Positions 40,280 through 49,339 of a DNA stretch of 64,000 bases are shown here, piece by piece. Below the pieces are notes generated by a model that did no database searches, was not told where the DNA came from, and saw nothing but the letters and a program-made list of their open reading frames with translations. Origin of the DNA: an uncultured bacterium (GTDB taxonomy: Bacteria; Verrucomicrobiota; Kiritimatiellia; RFP12; CAIWXQ01); assembly GCA_903916675.1 (NCBI GenBank), contig CAIWXQ010000018.1:124001-188000 (forward strand), read 5' to 3'. A program made the translations under genes and the position numbers. The stretch's first letter is position 1, and every line of letters starts with the position of its first letter.

Positions 40280-40921
40280 ATGGAAGTCACACATGAAGCG
40301 GTGGACCGTCTCTCGCGGTATCGCGCCGTGCTGCTACGCCTGAAGGGGCTCGGATTCGTGCGTGTGTTCTCGGACAACCTGGCCGACTCTCTGGGCATCT
40401 CTTCCTCGCAGGTGCGCAAGGATTTTGCCTCGTTCGGCATGCGCGGCGTGAAGCGCGGCGGCTACCAGGTGGCGAATCTGCTCGATCGTCTCTCGTCGCT
40501 GCTGGGCGTGGCCGACACGCACCCCTTCGTCGTCATCGGCTGCGGCAACATCGGTACGGCGATCCTCCACACCTACGGCGGCCTGCGCGAGGGGGTCCGC
40601 GTGGCAGCGGGGTTCGACATCAATCCGCAGGTGATCGCGCCCGACGCTACCCCGCCGATCTTCGACACGCGCGAACTCGTGCCGTTCATCGAGCGCCACC
40701 GCATTCGTGTCGCCATCCTGGCGGTTCCGGACGAGGCTGCCACCGGCGTGATGGAGCAGCTTCGCCGCTCCGCCGTCCAAGGCGTGCTGAATTTCACCCG
40801 CGCGCCGCTGCGCAGCGACAACCGCTGCCTGGTGCAGAGCATCGACATCCGCATGGAGATCGAAAAGCTTTTCTGCCTGGTGCACCTGATGCGCCCGCTC
40901 GCTGAACAACCGAAGAAGTGA
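40280..40921 (+). CDS. rex: Redox-sensing transcriptional repressor Rex
   Basis: Rex senses NADH/NAD+ and represses fermentative and hydrogenase genes until NADH rises. The N-terminal winged helix has SDNLADSLGISSSQVRKDFASFG, the DNA-recognition segment. The Rossmann domain begins FVVIGCGNIGTAI and ends in the domain-swap helix. AGAGGAGG precedes the start. The protein is 213 residues, normal for Rex. Its position divergent from hydCBA strongly suggests control of that operon and of itself. Confidence 0.96.
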   Translation: MEVTHEAVDRLSRYRAVLLRLKGLGFVRVFSDNLADSLGISSSQVRKDFASFGMRGVKRGGYQVANLLDRLSSLLGVADTHPFVVIGCGNIGTAILHTYGGLREGVRVAAGFDINPQVIAPDATPPIFDTRELVPFIERHRIRVAILAVPDEAATGVMEQLRRSAVQGVLNFTRAPLRSDNRCLVQSIDIRMEIEKLFCLVHLMRPLAEQPKK

Positions 40922-40962
40922 GCCGGTCGCCGGCTCCCGCGGCGTTGTACGCTGCCGCCTTG

Positions 40963-41035
40963 GGAGCGCGGCCGTCTCGCCCGCTAATCTATCGATTTGG
41001 CGTGTTTCCCCGTGCGGGCGGGTCGCCCGCGCTCC
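40963..41035. repeat. GC-rich inverted repeat GGAGCGCGG
   Basis: GGAGCGCGG (40963) pairs with CCGCGCTCC (41027-41035). The right half also holds GCGGGC-GGGTC-GCCCGC. It fills the gap between rex and the next gene and makes the long track ORF starting at 40918 unlikely. Confidence 0.6.
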
Positions 41036-41106
41036 GGCTAGATTGCACCGCTGATTATGACGTGGTATCGTCGCTCCGACACGCGCCGAACGAGGGCGAA
41101 TGCGGC

Positions 41107-41637
41107 ATGAAGACCTGCGCACCGGCAAGCAAGATCGTGACCCTGCAGCGGCTGCTGAAAATGCGTGCCGCGTGGCAACGGCAGGGGCGCATCGTGGTCT
41201 GGACCAATGGCTGTTTCGATGTGTTGCATGTCGGGCACATCCGCAATCTGCGCGCCGCGTCGCAGCAGGGCGGCGTACTGGTGGTGGGGATCAACAGCGA
41301 CGCCTCGGTCCGGCGGATCAAGGGGCCCGGCCGGCCGGTCATCGGGCAGCACGAGCGGGCAGAATTGCTGGCGTCTCTGGCCTGCGTGGACCACGTTCTC
41401 ATCTTCCAGGGAGACACAGTCATCCCGACACTCACGCGCCTGCAGCCGGAAATCCACTGCAAGGGCGCCGAGTATGCACCGCCCCGCGGCAAGCCGGTTC
41501 CCGAGGCCGACACGGTGCGTGCCTATGGCGGCGAAATCCGCTACCTGCCGCAGACTCCTAACCGCAACACCACGGGACTTCTGCAAAGGCTGGGCATCCG
41601 GCAACGGCGCGCAGACGTCTTTGCCGCGCCGGATTGA
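41107..41637 (+). CDS. HldE/RfaE2-like heptose-1-phosphate adenylyltransferase
   Basis: The protein is a cytidylyltransferase-fold enzyme. WTNGCFDVLHVGHIRNL carries the nucleotide-binding HxGH, and GINSDASVRRIKGPGRPV follows. These match the RfaE domain II family, which makes ADP-heptose for LPS core. The start at 41107 (MKTCAPASKIV) gives 176 residues, a normal length for a stand-alone domain. It sits at the left edge of the surface-glycan region, which fits. The kinase domain is not in this gene. Confidence 0.88.
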   Translation: MKTCAPASKIVTLQRLLKMRAAWQRQGRIVVWTNGCFDVLHVGHIRNLRAASQQGGVLVVGINSDASVRRIKGPGRPVIGQHERAELLASLACVDHVLIFQGDTVIPTLTRLQPEIHCKGAEYAPPRGKPVPEADTVRAYGGEIRYLPQTPNRNTTGLLQRLGIRQRRADVFAAPD

Positions 41638-41802
41638 CCGGGAGGTCGGAAAACGGAAGAATCCGTAGCAATTCTGGACGAACTACGCCGGGCTTGCTAC
41701 GATCTCTCCCACGAATGCAGCGCCCTCAACAGTTTTCTGCAGTGCGTAGCCCATGTTGATACAAACGCGATTTTCTGCACTTAGAAGGCAGACTGTGGTC
41801 CT

Positions 41803-43737
41803 ATGAACGAGTCTCGCAAGAACACCAGCACAACATGGGCGCTCTACCGGCGGCTCGCCCGGTATGTCCTACGGTATCCTGGACATCTGGCGATTGGCTT
41901 GGTTGCGGGCATGCTTTGCGGCGGAGCCGTATTTGGCTTGCTGCAAGTGGGGAAACAGGCGCTGGCTGTGGGTGACATGAGCGTCGCGACGGTGGCTGTT
42001 GCGACGAATTCCATACAGCAGGTGCCGGCCGTTGCACAGCCTGCGGCGGCTTCCAATACGATCGCTGCGGCACAGGCACCTCCGTGGATGAAAGAAGCGC
42101 AAAAGTGGGCGGATCGCTTCGGCATACCGTTGTCAAAAGACGATGGCCGGATGACATGGCAATTTTTGCTGATGGCGTTTATTCTGGCGCCAGTGGTCAT
42201 AGGTCTCCGCCTGGCATCGCTTTATTGCAACCTGTACAGCCTGCGCTGGGTGGGGTCGCGGGTGGTATGCGACCTCCGCGAGAAAATGTTCGAAACACTG
42301 CAGGGGCAGTCGCTCAAATACCACGGCAGCGTGGACGTCGGACATTTGATCAGCCGATGCACCGCTGACATCGGGGTGGTGGACGGCACTGCATTTTCGA
42401 CCATATCCAGTTTTTCGCGCGCGCCGTTTGAAATTGCCGGGTCGTTGCTTTTTGTGATCCTGTTTGCGCATGAGCACCATTTATTCGGCATGCTGGCGCT
42501 GCTGATCATCGGGTACCCCCTGTGCCTCGTGCCGATGGTTTTACTGGGACGTCTCGTGCGCAGCTGGACATCTCGTTCGCTGGAGCGCATCTCGGCGCTG
42601 GTCTCGCGCATGCACGAAAATCTGACCTGCATCCGGATCATCAAGGCCTTTCACATGGAAAATACCGAGACGATGCGGTTTCAGGAGGAAAACCGACGCT
42701 ACTTCAAGACCACCATGCGTGCTACGCGCGTGGAAGTGCTGCTGAGCCCGTTGACAGAGGGTGTCGCCATCCTGCTGGGGTGCGTCATGCTGGTGATTTG
42801 CTTTAGCAGGGGTATGCGGGTTTATGAAATCGGACTGCTTGGCTTGGCGGCCGTAACCGTCTACAAACCGGTGAAGCAATTGACAGGAATTGTTCCCATG
42901 CTGGAGCGTGGTTCAGCGGCTTTGGCCCGTGTGTTTGAGATAATGGACTTGGACAACCGCCTGCCGGAGGCAGTGCATCCAACAGCCAAGAAATCGTTTG
43001 AAGATCGTGTCATATTCGAGGATGTCAGTTTTCGCTATAGTGCGAGCGGAGAAATGGTGGTCAAACACGCTTCATTCGCCATTCCACGAGGCGGCATGGT
43101 GGCTGTGGTTGGCGCCACCGGCTCCGGCAAGACGACACTGGCAAATCTGCTGGCTCGCTTCTATGACCCAACCGACGGGTGTGTACGGTTGGACGGCGTG
43201 GACTTGCGTGAGATCCGCATTGCCGATGTGCGCAAACTGGTGGGCGTCCTGACACAGGAGACCGTGCTGTTCAACGAGACCATTGCCTACAATATTGCCT
43301 ACGGTACGGAGGAGGCAACGCAGGCGGAGATCGAGGCGGCGGCGAAAAAAGCCAATGCGCACGCCTTCATTACCGCGCATCCGAACGGCTATGCCCGTGT
43401 GGTGGGCGAGAAAGGGTTTGTGCTCAGCGGCGGCGAACGCCAACGCATCTCCATCGCCCGCATCATGTTGCGCAATCCGCCAATCCTGATTCTAGACGAA
43501 GCCACCAGCGCGCTGGATACGGTTACCGAGCGCCAGGTGCAGGAGGAAATTGCACTGGCCATGGAAAATCGCACGATCTTTGCCATTGCGCATCGCCTGA
43601 GTACCATCCGGCGCGCTAACCTGATTCTTGTGATGGACAAGGGTGCAATTATTGAGCGCGGCACGCATGATGAGCTCTATGCGCAAAACGGCGCATACAA
43701 GCGCTTGTGCGACATGCAATTCATGGGCGCCCTATGA
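41803..43737 (+). CDS. MsbA-like ABC transporter, lipid/LPS flippase type
   Basis: A half-transporter with six membrane segments is fused to an ATPase. The Walker A is GATGSGKTTLAN, the signature LSGGERQRISIAR and the Walker B LILDEATSALD. The membrane part includes the coupling region MHENLTCIRIIKAF. An unusual hydrophilic insert of about 70 residues (residues 60-110) lies after the first segment. It is 644 residues, longer than MsbA (about 580), because of this insert. It overlaps the downstream GT10 gene by four bases, so the two are coupled and probably act on the same glycan or lipid. Confidence 0.9.
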   Translation: MNESRKNTSTTWALYRRLARYVLRYPGHLAIGLVAGMLCGGAVFGLLQVGKQALAVGDMSVATVAVATNSIQQVPAVAQPAAASNTIAAAQAPPWMKEAQKWADRFGIPLSKDDGRMTWQFLLMAFILAPVVIGLRLASLYCNLYSLRWVGSRVVCDLREKMFETLQGQSLKYHGSVDVGHLISRCTADIGVVDGTAFSTISSFSRAPFEIAGSLLFVILFAHEHHLFGMLALLIIGYPLCLVPMVLLGRLVRSWTSRSLERISALVSRMHENLTCIRIIKAFHMENTETMRFQEENRRYFKTTMRATRVEVLLSPLTEGVAILLGCVMLVICFSRGMRVYEIGLLGLAAVTVYKPVKQLTGIVPMLERGSAALARVFEIMDLDNRLPEAVHPTAKKSFEDRVIFEDVSFRYSASGEMVVKHASFAIPRGGMVAVVGATGSGKTTLANLLARFYDPTDGCVRLDGVDLREIRIADVRKLVGVLTQETVLFNETIAYNIAYGTEEATQAEIEAAAKKANAHAFITAHPNGYARVVGEKGFVLSGGERQRISIARIMLRNPPILILDEATSALDTVTERQVQEEIALAMENRTIFAIAHRLSTIRRANLILVMDKGAIIERGTHDELYAQNGAYKRLCDMQFMGAL

Positions 43738-44732
43738 AACATCTCCGGATCAGCGTGGTGGACTGCGGCACCAGCTTCGACATGGCGGATCGCGTTCTGG
43801 AGTGGCTCTCGTGCCGGTTCGCGATCGAGATCGTCGCCCGCGACGCCGAGTACGTGCTGCACTCGTGCTTCGGCTACGATGTGCTGAACCATTCCGGCGT
43901 GCGGCTGTTCGTCACCGGCGAGAATGTGGTGCCGGACTTCAACCTGTGCGACTATGCCATCGGTTATGACCGCCTGACATTCGCTGATCGCTATTGCCGC
44001 GTGCCGCTCTACCGCTTCTATTCCCGCTACGACGGTCTGCTGCGGCCGCCGTCGCCGCCCGCCGCCGCGCTGGCCGCCAAAAAGGGGTTCTGCGCCTTTG
44101 TGGCCTCCAACTGGAAGGCCGATCCGCAGCGCATCCGGATAGCTAACCTCCTGAGCGCCTACAAGCCCGTGGGCATGGGCGGCAGCCTCATGAACAACGT
44201 TGGCGGGCGGGTGGCGGACAAGATCGCCTTCCAGACCGGCTACAAGTTCGCCGTGGCCTTCGAGAACTCGTCCACGCCCGGCTACGTGAGCGAGAAAATC
44301 ATGGACGCTTTCCTCAGCCGGGCCATCCCGATCTACTGGGGCGCGCCGGACGTCGCGCAGGACTTCAATCCGGATGCGTTCGTGAATGTGAATGACTGCG
44401 GGTCGCTGGAGGCGGCTGTGGCGCGGGTGCGGGAGATCGACGCCGACGACGCGCTCTACTGCCGCATGCTGGCCGCGCCCTGGTTCCGCGACGGACGCGA
44501 GCCGGAACACCTGCGGGAGGAGGTGTACCTCGACTTCCTGACGCACATTTTTGCGCAGACGTGGGAACAGGCCTTCCGCCGCAATCGCGGATTCTGGGGG
44601 CGCAAATACGAGCGCCGATTGGAGGAGGCATTCCATCGCCCCCACATTCAGGCCGTGCGCTATATCCATTCGGTCGCCCGGAAATTGCGCCGCGGTAACC
44701 GGCCCTATGCCTGGCCGCAACCGAAGAAGTAA
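43734..44732 (+). CDS. Family 10 glycosyltransferase (fucosyltransferase-like)
   Basis: GT10 enzymes transfer fucose or a related sugar from a GDP-sugar. The family signature FAVAFENSSTPGYVSEKIMD followed by AFLSRAIPIYWGAP is clear near residue 185. It starts at 43734 with ATGA overlapping the msbA-like stop. Length is about 332 residues. Its acceptor is unknown. Neighbouring genes suggest LPS or capsule. A second GT10-like gene is at 49340. Confidence 0.9.
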   Translation: MKHLRISVVDCGTSFDMADRVLEWLSCRFAIEIVARDAEYVLHSCFGYDVLNHSGVRLFVTGENVVPDFNLCDYAIGYDRLTFADRYCRVPLYRFYSRYDGLLRPPSPPAAALAAKKGFCAFVASNWKADPQRIRIANLLSAYKPVGMGGSLMNNVGGRVADKIAFQTGYKFAVAFENSSTPGYVSEKIMDAFLSRAIPIYWGAPDVAQDFNPDAFVNVNDCGSLEAAVARVREIDADDALYCRMLAAPWFRDGREPEHLREEVYLDFLTHIFAQTWEQAFRRNRGFWGRKYERRLEEAFHRPHIQAVRYIHSVARKLRRGNRPYAWPQPKK

Positions 44733-44770
44733 ATGCGTTGCCTACGCCTGACCATCGCCAACCGTAGGGG

Positions 44771-45595
44771 TCACTCCACGCTTCCGGAAAAGGAAACGCC
44801 GCTTCGCGGTGAAGGCTCGCTCCGCGAAGCGGTTCCGTTCGGCGTGATCTTGGCCGGATTTTGCAGGTTTGAGCCTCGGGTCAGGTCTGTTTCACGCCTC
44901 GGATGCCGACCAACAAGCCACTTCCGTGTCTTGGACAAGAGCGAAATGATACCTGATCTCGATTCCTTGTCGGCTGCCAACGTAGTTGGTTCGACAAACT
45001 GATACGGCGGCGGGACACGCGCCTTGACCTGTCCCGTGGCGTCAAGGTAGTTGCGCACGCCGCTGGCATGCTCGTGCCAGTTCCGCACTGTCCGGCTTGG
45101 ATTCGTCACCGTCAGCCCGGCCTTTCGCATGATATCCACTAGGGCGTTATCGATTCCCGGCGTGCCCAGCGGGAAATCCAGCCGCGGGTCGTCCATTGGC
45201 GGGATCAAGCCGTTGAACACCCACGCATCCTGTGAGCCGCGGCAGTCGTAGAGCTTGCCGCGTTCCCAGCGTGATAGCGCCCACGCTTCACCGGGTTGCA
45301 TGTGGGATTTGGCCAGTCGGATGGTGGAGTCAAACGCGATGTCGGCGTTGGCGAGAACCGTGATTTCGTTGGGACCGCAAAGCCGCATGTGTTCGAGCAT
45401 CGTTCGTACCGTTGGCCGTCCCATTGGCAGCAGCGCACGCAACAAGGGATTGACGTACTTTTCTTGGCATTCCCGCGTGTCCCACCAGACGTAGACTTCG
45501 TTGAACACTTTGCTGTTCGCTTCCAGCGCCCGCGAAAGTTCCGCGTTCCGCCGCACATCCGCGTCCAGCCACACATTGACAAATAATTTCAGCAT
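44771..45595 (-). CDS. Putative glycan-biosynthesis protein of unknown family
   Basis: The protein begins LKLFVNVWLDADVRRNAELS and contains ITVLANADIAFDSTIRLAK and AWVFNGLIPPMDDPRLDFPL. A cluster of Asp residues around ADIAFD and DNALVD suggests a nucleotide-sugar enzyme, but no defined family is claimed. About 274 residues. Its last ~35 residues are Ser/Arg-rich and are written through a GC-rich hairpin, CCGCTTCGCG/CGCGAAGCGG, at 44809-44832. It is convergent with the GT10 gene and divergent from the GT9 gene. Confidence 0.55.
   Translation of the reverse strand: MLKLFVNVWLDADVRRNAELSRALEANSKVFNEVYVWWDTRECQEKYVNPLLRALLPMGRPTVRTMLEHMRLCGPNEITVLANADIAFDSTIRLAKSHMQPGEAWALSRWERGKLYDCRGSQDAWVFNGLIPPMDDPRLDFPLGTPGIDNALVDIMRKAGLTVTNPSRTVRNWHEHASGVRNYLDATGQVKARVPPPYQFVEPTTLAADKESRSGIISLLSKTRKWLVGRHPRRETDLTRGSNLQNPAKITPNGTASRSEPSPRSGVSFSGSVE
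44809..44832. repeat. GC-rich hairpin in the 3' end of the 44771 gene
   Basis: CCGCTTCGCG and CGCGAAGCGG are perfect 10-bp arms with a four-base loop (GTGA...CTC region). On the minus strand a T-rich stretch follows, so it may act as a terminator. Confidence 0.5.
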
Positions 45596-45754
45596 GAGAC
45601 AGTCCACCTTCCTGACTCAAGGGTGTTGAACCGGGATTATCCCCATGACCCACAACCAACGAACATCGTGCCCCATCCCCCACAAATAATTGCGATTGTA
45701 GCGCATTGCGGCGTGTCAGCAACCCCATTTTCCACACCTGCAGCCGTGACATGG

Positions 45755-45783
45755 TTGACACGGGGAGCGGAGCATAGTTAAAT
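45755..45783 (+). promoter_or_regulatory. Predicted sigma70 promoter of the GT9 gene
   Basis: TTGACA (45755-45760), a 17-base spacer and TTAAAT (45778-45783), about 31 bases upstream of the start codon. Confidence 0.6.
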
Positions 45784-45813
45784 AGACCATCACACTGCAG
45801 ACAGGCACTGATA

Positions 45814-46803
45814 ATGGACGCACAAGCGGACTCGTCGCGCGAGGAGACAATTTTTATCGGGATTTCCAACGCCAGCGGCGATGTGGCGTTGTGCACCATT
45901 CTGCTGCGTGCGCTGAAGATGGCGCATCCCCATAGCGTGCTCACCGTGGCCAGTGCCAAGGCGAACGTCGTGCTGCTGGAGCGCTGCCCGTGGGTGGACC
46001 GCATTGTGCCGCTGGACATCTCGCGGCAAACGATGCTGACCCCCGATGAATTCCGCGCCGCCTGCCCCCCGGCGGAGTATGACCACTATCTGATCCCCCA
46101 GATTCAGCAGCACGGCGGCCCGGCCATGCTCTTGACGCACACGCTGCTGGGCGCGCAGTTTGCTCTGGCGGGCGTGCCGCTGGCCACGGGACCGCAGCCC
46201 ATCCAGCTCGCGCCCACCGCCGCGGACGTGGCCGCCGCCGCCCCTTTTCTCGCGCAACTGGGCGACATTTCCACCGCAGTGCTGGTGAACCTGCGCAGTT
46301 ATTCCATCCACTCTCTGCATCCGCGCTACGAGGTGCTGTTGTGTGACGGCCTCGTGCAGCTGGGCCTCCGCCCCTTCGTGGTGGCGGGGCCGAACGAGCC
46401 CGCGCCCCCCGGCGTACCCACCATTTTCCCGCCGTATGGCGCGTGGCTGCATCTGATCACCCAAGTGCCGGCGATGGTGGGCATCCGCAACGGCCTCTGC
46501 GACATTTCCGCCTCGCTGGCGCAGCACCTCGTGGTTGCCTACAGCGACAACCCGCGCGACGCCGTCAACTCGCGCGCCGCGCGCTTGCGCACCATGGGCA
46601 TCGCGGGCGAATTTGTCGAGCTCGACCGCGACCATCCGGTGCCGATTCTCGCCGCCACAGCGGCAATTTACCGCATCGACCCCGTGCGCACCGCCGCCGT
46701 GCTGCGCGCGACGGCGCGGGCCGCCTGGTGGCTGGACCGCCAGGACACGCTGCACAAGGGCATCTCGCGCCTGAAGCGGCGCCTCAAAGGGAAACCCGTA
46801 TGA
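45814..46803 (+). CDS. Glycosyltransferase family 9-like (heptosyltransferase-type) protein
   Basis: The protein resembles ADP-heptose:LPS heptosyltransferases. It opens FIGISNASGDVALCTILLRAL with the GDV-type glycine motif, and MLLTHTLLGAQF and VPAMVGIRNGLCDISASLAQ follow. The last mirrors the donor-site motif with a catalytic Asp. Typical GT9 consensus is loose, so the donor sugar is not certain. It overlaps the next gene by four bases (ATGA). Confidence 0.7.
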   Translation: MDAQADSSREETIFIGISNASGDVALCTILLRALKMAHPHSVLTVASAKANVVLLERCPWVDRIVPLDISRQTMLTPDEFRAACPPAEYDHYLIPQIQQHGGPAMLLTHTLLGAQFALAGVPLATGPQPIQLAPTAADVAAAAPFLAQLGDISTAVLVNLRSYSIHSLHPRYEVLLCDGLVQLGLRPFVVAGPNEPAPPGVPTIFPPYGAWLHLITQVPAMVGIRNGLCDISASLAQHLVVAYSDNPRDAVNSRAARLRTMGIAGEFVELDRDHPVPILAATAAIYRIDPVRTAAVLRATARAAWWLDRQDTLHKGISRLKRRLKGKPV

Positions 46804-48014
46804 CTTCCGTGAAGACCCTCATCATCGGTGGCGGGATCACTGGGCTGACCTTCTCGCGCTGCCTGCAACGAGCGGGCGACGGCGATTTTCTGGTGCTGGA
46901 GGCGGAGGACGCCCCCGGCGGGCTCTGCCGCAGCGCCATCATCGACGGCCATGTGCTGGACACAGGCGGCGGTCACTTCCTCTGCTCGCGCCACCCCGAG
47001 GTGTATGACTTCATCCACGAGCACCTGCCACGCGCGGCCTTCGCCGAGTTCGCGCGCGTCTCGAAGGTCCGCATCGGCGGCACCGAGGTGGACTATCCGC
47101 TGGAAACGAACCTCTGGCAACTGCCGGAAGACGAAGCCATCGACTACATCATCGCCACCCTGCGCAACGGCGAGAGCCGCGGCGAGCCGGCGCCGACGAA
47201 CTACGCCGAATGGATGCGCTGGCGTCTGGGCGACCGCATCGCCGACAGCTACCTGCTGCCCTACAACCGCAAACAGTGGGGCGTTCCCGCCGAGGCGATG
47301 GACCTGAACTGGCTGCACAAGATTCCCAACGTGCGGGCCCGCGACGTGGTGCGCGCCTGCCTGTTGCGCCGGAGCGACAACGCCTTGATGCCCTCTCACG
47401 CTAGCTTCTTCTACCCGCGGCAGGGTGGCTTCGGCGCCATCATCGACGCCATCGCCAAGCCGGTGCAGCCGCACCTGGTGCTGCGCACTCCGTGCACCCG
47501 CATCGACCGCGATGGCGATGTCCTGTGCGTAAACGGGACGTATCGTTGTGCGCGGGTCATCAACACCGCGCCGTGGGACCGCATCCTGCCCGGCATGGAC
47601 GCCCCCGGCGCCGTGCGCCAAGCCGGGACGCTGCTGCGACACAACACGCTGCAGGTGGCGCTGTATGCCACTGACGTGCGGACCGATGCCCACTGGATCT
47701 ATGTGCCAGACCCCGCCGTGGCCCACCACCGCGAGTTTTTCATTCCCAACTACGCGTTGGACAGCAAACCCGGCGGCATGTATACGGAGACTGAGCTATC
47801 GCGCTGGCAACCTGATCCCCGTGCGCTGGCGGTCTACACCAACGCCTACGCCTACCCCATCCCCACCATCGGCTGGAAGGACGGCATCTCGATCGTCCTC
47901 GACTGGGCGCGTACGCAAGGCGTGCATGGCGTGGGCCGCTGGGGCCAGTGGCAATATTTCAACGGCGACGTGTGCATCCGCGAGGCGATGCAGCTGCACG
48001 CCCGGCTGGCGTAA
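46800..48014 (+). CDS. FAD-dependent amine-oxidase/protoporphyrinogen-oxidase-like protein
   Basis: A dinucleotide-binding loop, LIIGGGITGLTFSRCL, and DAPGGLCRS follow the start at 46800. HVLDTGGGHFLCSRHPEVY and a C-terminal flavin segment match the superfamily that includes UDP-galactopyranose mutase and protoporphyrinogen oxidase. In glycan clusters such proteins often change or dehydrogenate sugars. The track ORF start at 46443 is in the preceding gene and is wrong. The protein is 404 residues and its start overlaps the GT9 stop, so it is the second gene of that operon. Confidence 0.75.
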   Translation: MTSVKTLIIGGGITGLTFSRCLQRAGDGDFLVLEAEDAPGGLCRSAIIDGHVLDTGGGHFLCSRHPEVYDFIHEHLPRAAFAEFARVSKVRIGGTEVDYPLETNLWQLPEDEAIDYIIATLRNGESRGEPAPTNYAEWMRWRLGDRIADSYLLPYNRKQWGVPAEAMDLNWLHKIPNVRARDVVRACLLRRSDNALMPSHASFFYPRQGGFGAIIDAIAKPVQPHLVLRTPCTRIDRDGDVLCVNGTYRCARVINTAPWDRILPGMDAPGAVRQAGTLLRHNTLQVALYATDVRTDAHWIYVPDPAVAHHREFFIPNYALDSKPGGMYTETELSRWQPDPRALAVYTNAYAYPIPTIGWKDGISIVLDWARTQGVHGVGRWGQWQYFNGDVCIREAMQLHARLA

Positions 48015-48081
48015 ATGGGTACGCGGCCCCCGCGTGGAAGAAGACTGGACAAAGACCGTCTGAAATTGACATCAGAAAACC

Positions 48082-49014
48082 ATGACCGCAGCTTCACATC
48101 GTATGCACAGGGCTGATCGCGCGGGTGGCTCGGTTTTAACCGGACACTTGCGGCATCGTGTGACAGACGGGTTTCGCCGCGAATTGGCCAGGTTCTGCCT
48201 GAGTCTCAGCGGCAGATCAGAGTCTCTGGCCAAGAAGCTCAGCTCGTCCCGCGCAGCCTACCCATCTCATCCACAGAACGCGAGATTCAAGGATCTCCAT
48301 GCCGGAAGAAGAGCGTTCGTCATCGGGAATGGGCCGTCGCTTGCGAAGCAGGACCTCGGCATCTTGAAGGGTGAACTCCTCTTCACAATGAACGCCTTTG
48401 ACCGGCACCCGCTGTGCGCGGTCCTTCAACCGGTCTACCTCTTCCTTGCCTACCCCGACGCCTTCGACAACCAGCCGGCACATGAGAGTTTTCTGGTCAG
48501 AATTGCGGAGGGCATCAGCCGTGAGAGCAAGGTGTTTGTTCCCGCGTGGGCGCAACTGGAATCCGTCACGCTAAAGCGCTGGCAAGCTGCCGGCCAGTTG
48601 TGCTCCGTACCGCTCGTTGGCAACATGGCTGACGGCCCTGTGACTGCGGTCGACATGTGTATTGGCCTTCCCGGAGTCCAGAATGTTGCACAGTTCGCGC
48701 TGATGACGGCTATGTATATGGGGTGCAACCCCATCTACCTGGTTGGGCTGGACTCAAATTTTGCGGAAATAAACAATGTCGACACACACTTCTATGACGA
48801 GCCAACCTTCGATGAAAGCCGGGATTGCACGGAGCGGGACGAATGCGGGACCTACGAGCGGACACTGGAGGCAACCCTCATCATGTTCCGCGGCTACAGA
48901 CACCTTTGGGACTTCTGCAGGCGCAAGCAGATTCGGGTCTACAACTGCACGGCAGGTGGCTGCCTCGACGTCTTTCCCCGAAGGCATCTGGAGCAAGTCG
49001 TCGGGGCGCGATAG
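48082..49014 (+). CDS. MptE-like / DUF115-type protein of the glycan cluster
   Basis: The sequence contains RRAFVIGNGPSLAKQDLGIL, a glycine-rich motif found in DUF115/MptE-like proteins and some LPS sugar transferases. IYLVGLDSNFAEINNVDTHF and FDESRDCTERDECGTYERT follow. Related proteins transfer or phosphorylate in surface-glycan assembly, but the substrate is unknown. It is the third gene of the GT9 operon with a gap of 67 bases. Total 310 residues; the first 40 are basic and may be disordered. Confidence 0.65.
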   Translation: MTAASHRMHRADRAGGSVLTGHLRHRVTDGFRRELARFCLSLSGRSESLAKKLSSSRAAYPSHPQNARFKDLHAGRRAFVIGNGPSLAKQDLGILKGELLFTMNAFDRHPLCAVLQPVYLFLAYPDAFDNQPAHESFLVRIAEGISRESKVFVPAWAQLESVTLKRWQAAGQLCSVPLVGNMADGPVTAVDMCIGLPGVQNVAQFALMTAMYMGCNPIYLVGLDSNFAEINNVDTHFYDEPTFDESRDCTERDECGTYERTLEATLIMFRGYRHLWDFCRRKQIRVYNCTAGGCLDVFPRRHLEQVVGAR

Positions 49015-49339
49015 TCCGAGAGCGCCCAGAGAGCACGTGACGGCGTGACGGCGGCGGAGGTCAGCCGCTTGAGGAGCGCACGCGCAGGCTTTCGCTTGGT
49101 CGTTTCACGGGGGCTCGGTCGAACTCGAACTCTGGTGTTTCTGGGTGAGGGCGAGTTCCGCTGGCTTGTGAAGTAACCCTGCCTCTTTATAGCCTGCGAA
49201 CAAAACCCAGACCAACCGCCGCCGTGGGTCTTGCCTGTTTGCCGTCTTGCCGCATCGGGTAGCCGTCGCCGTTGCGTGTGTCAATGGCGGTTACCGAGAT
49301 TTAATAGAAGCTGTGTCTGCTTTTGGCGCGCATGGCGGC
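49015..49339. other. Gap between convergent genes, no gene seen
   Basis: These 325 bases lie between convergent genes. Only short spurious ORFs are present. No terminator, promoter or known repeat was recognised. Confidence 0.5.
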
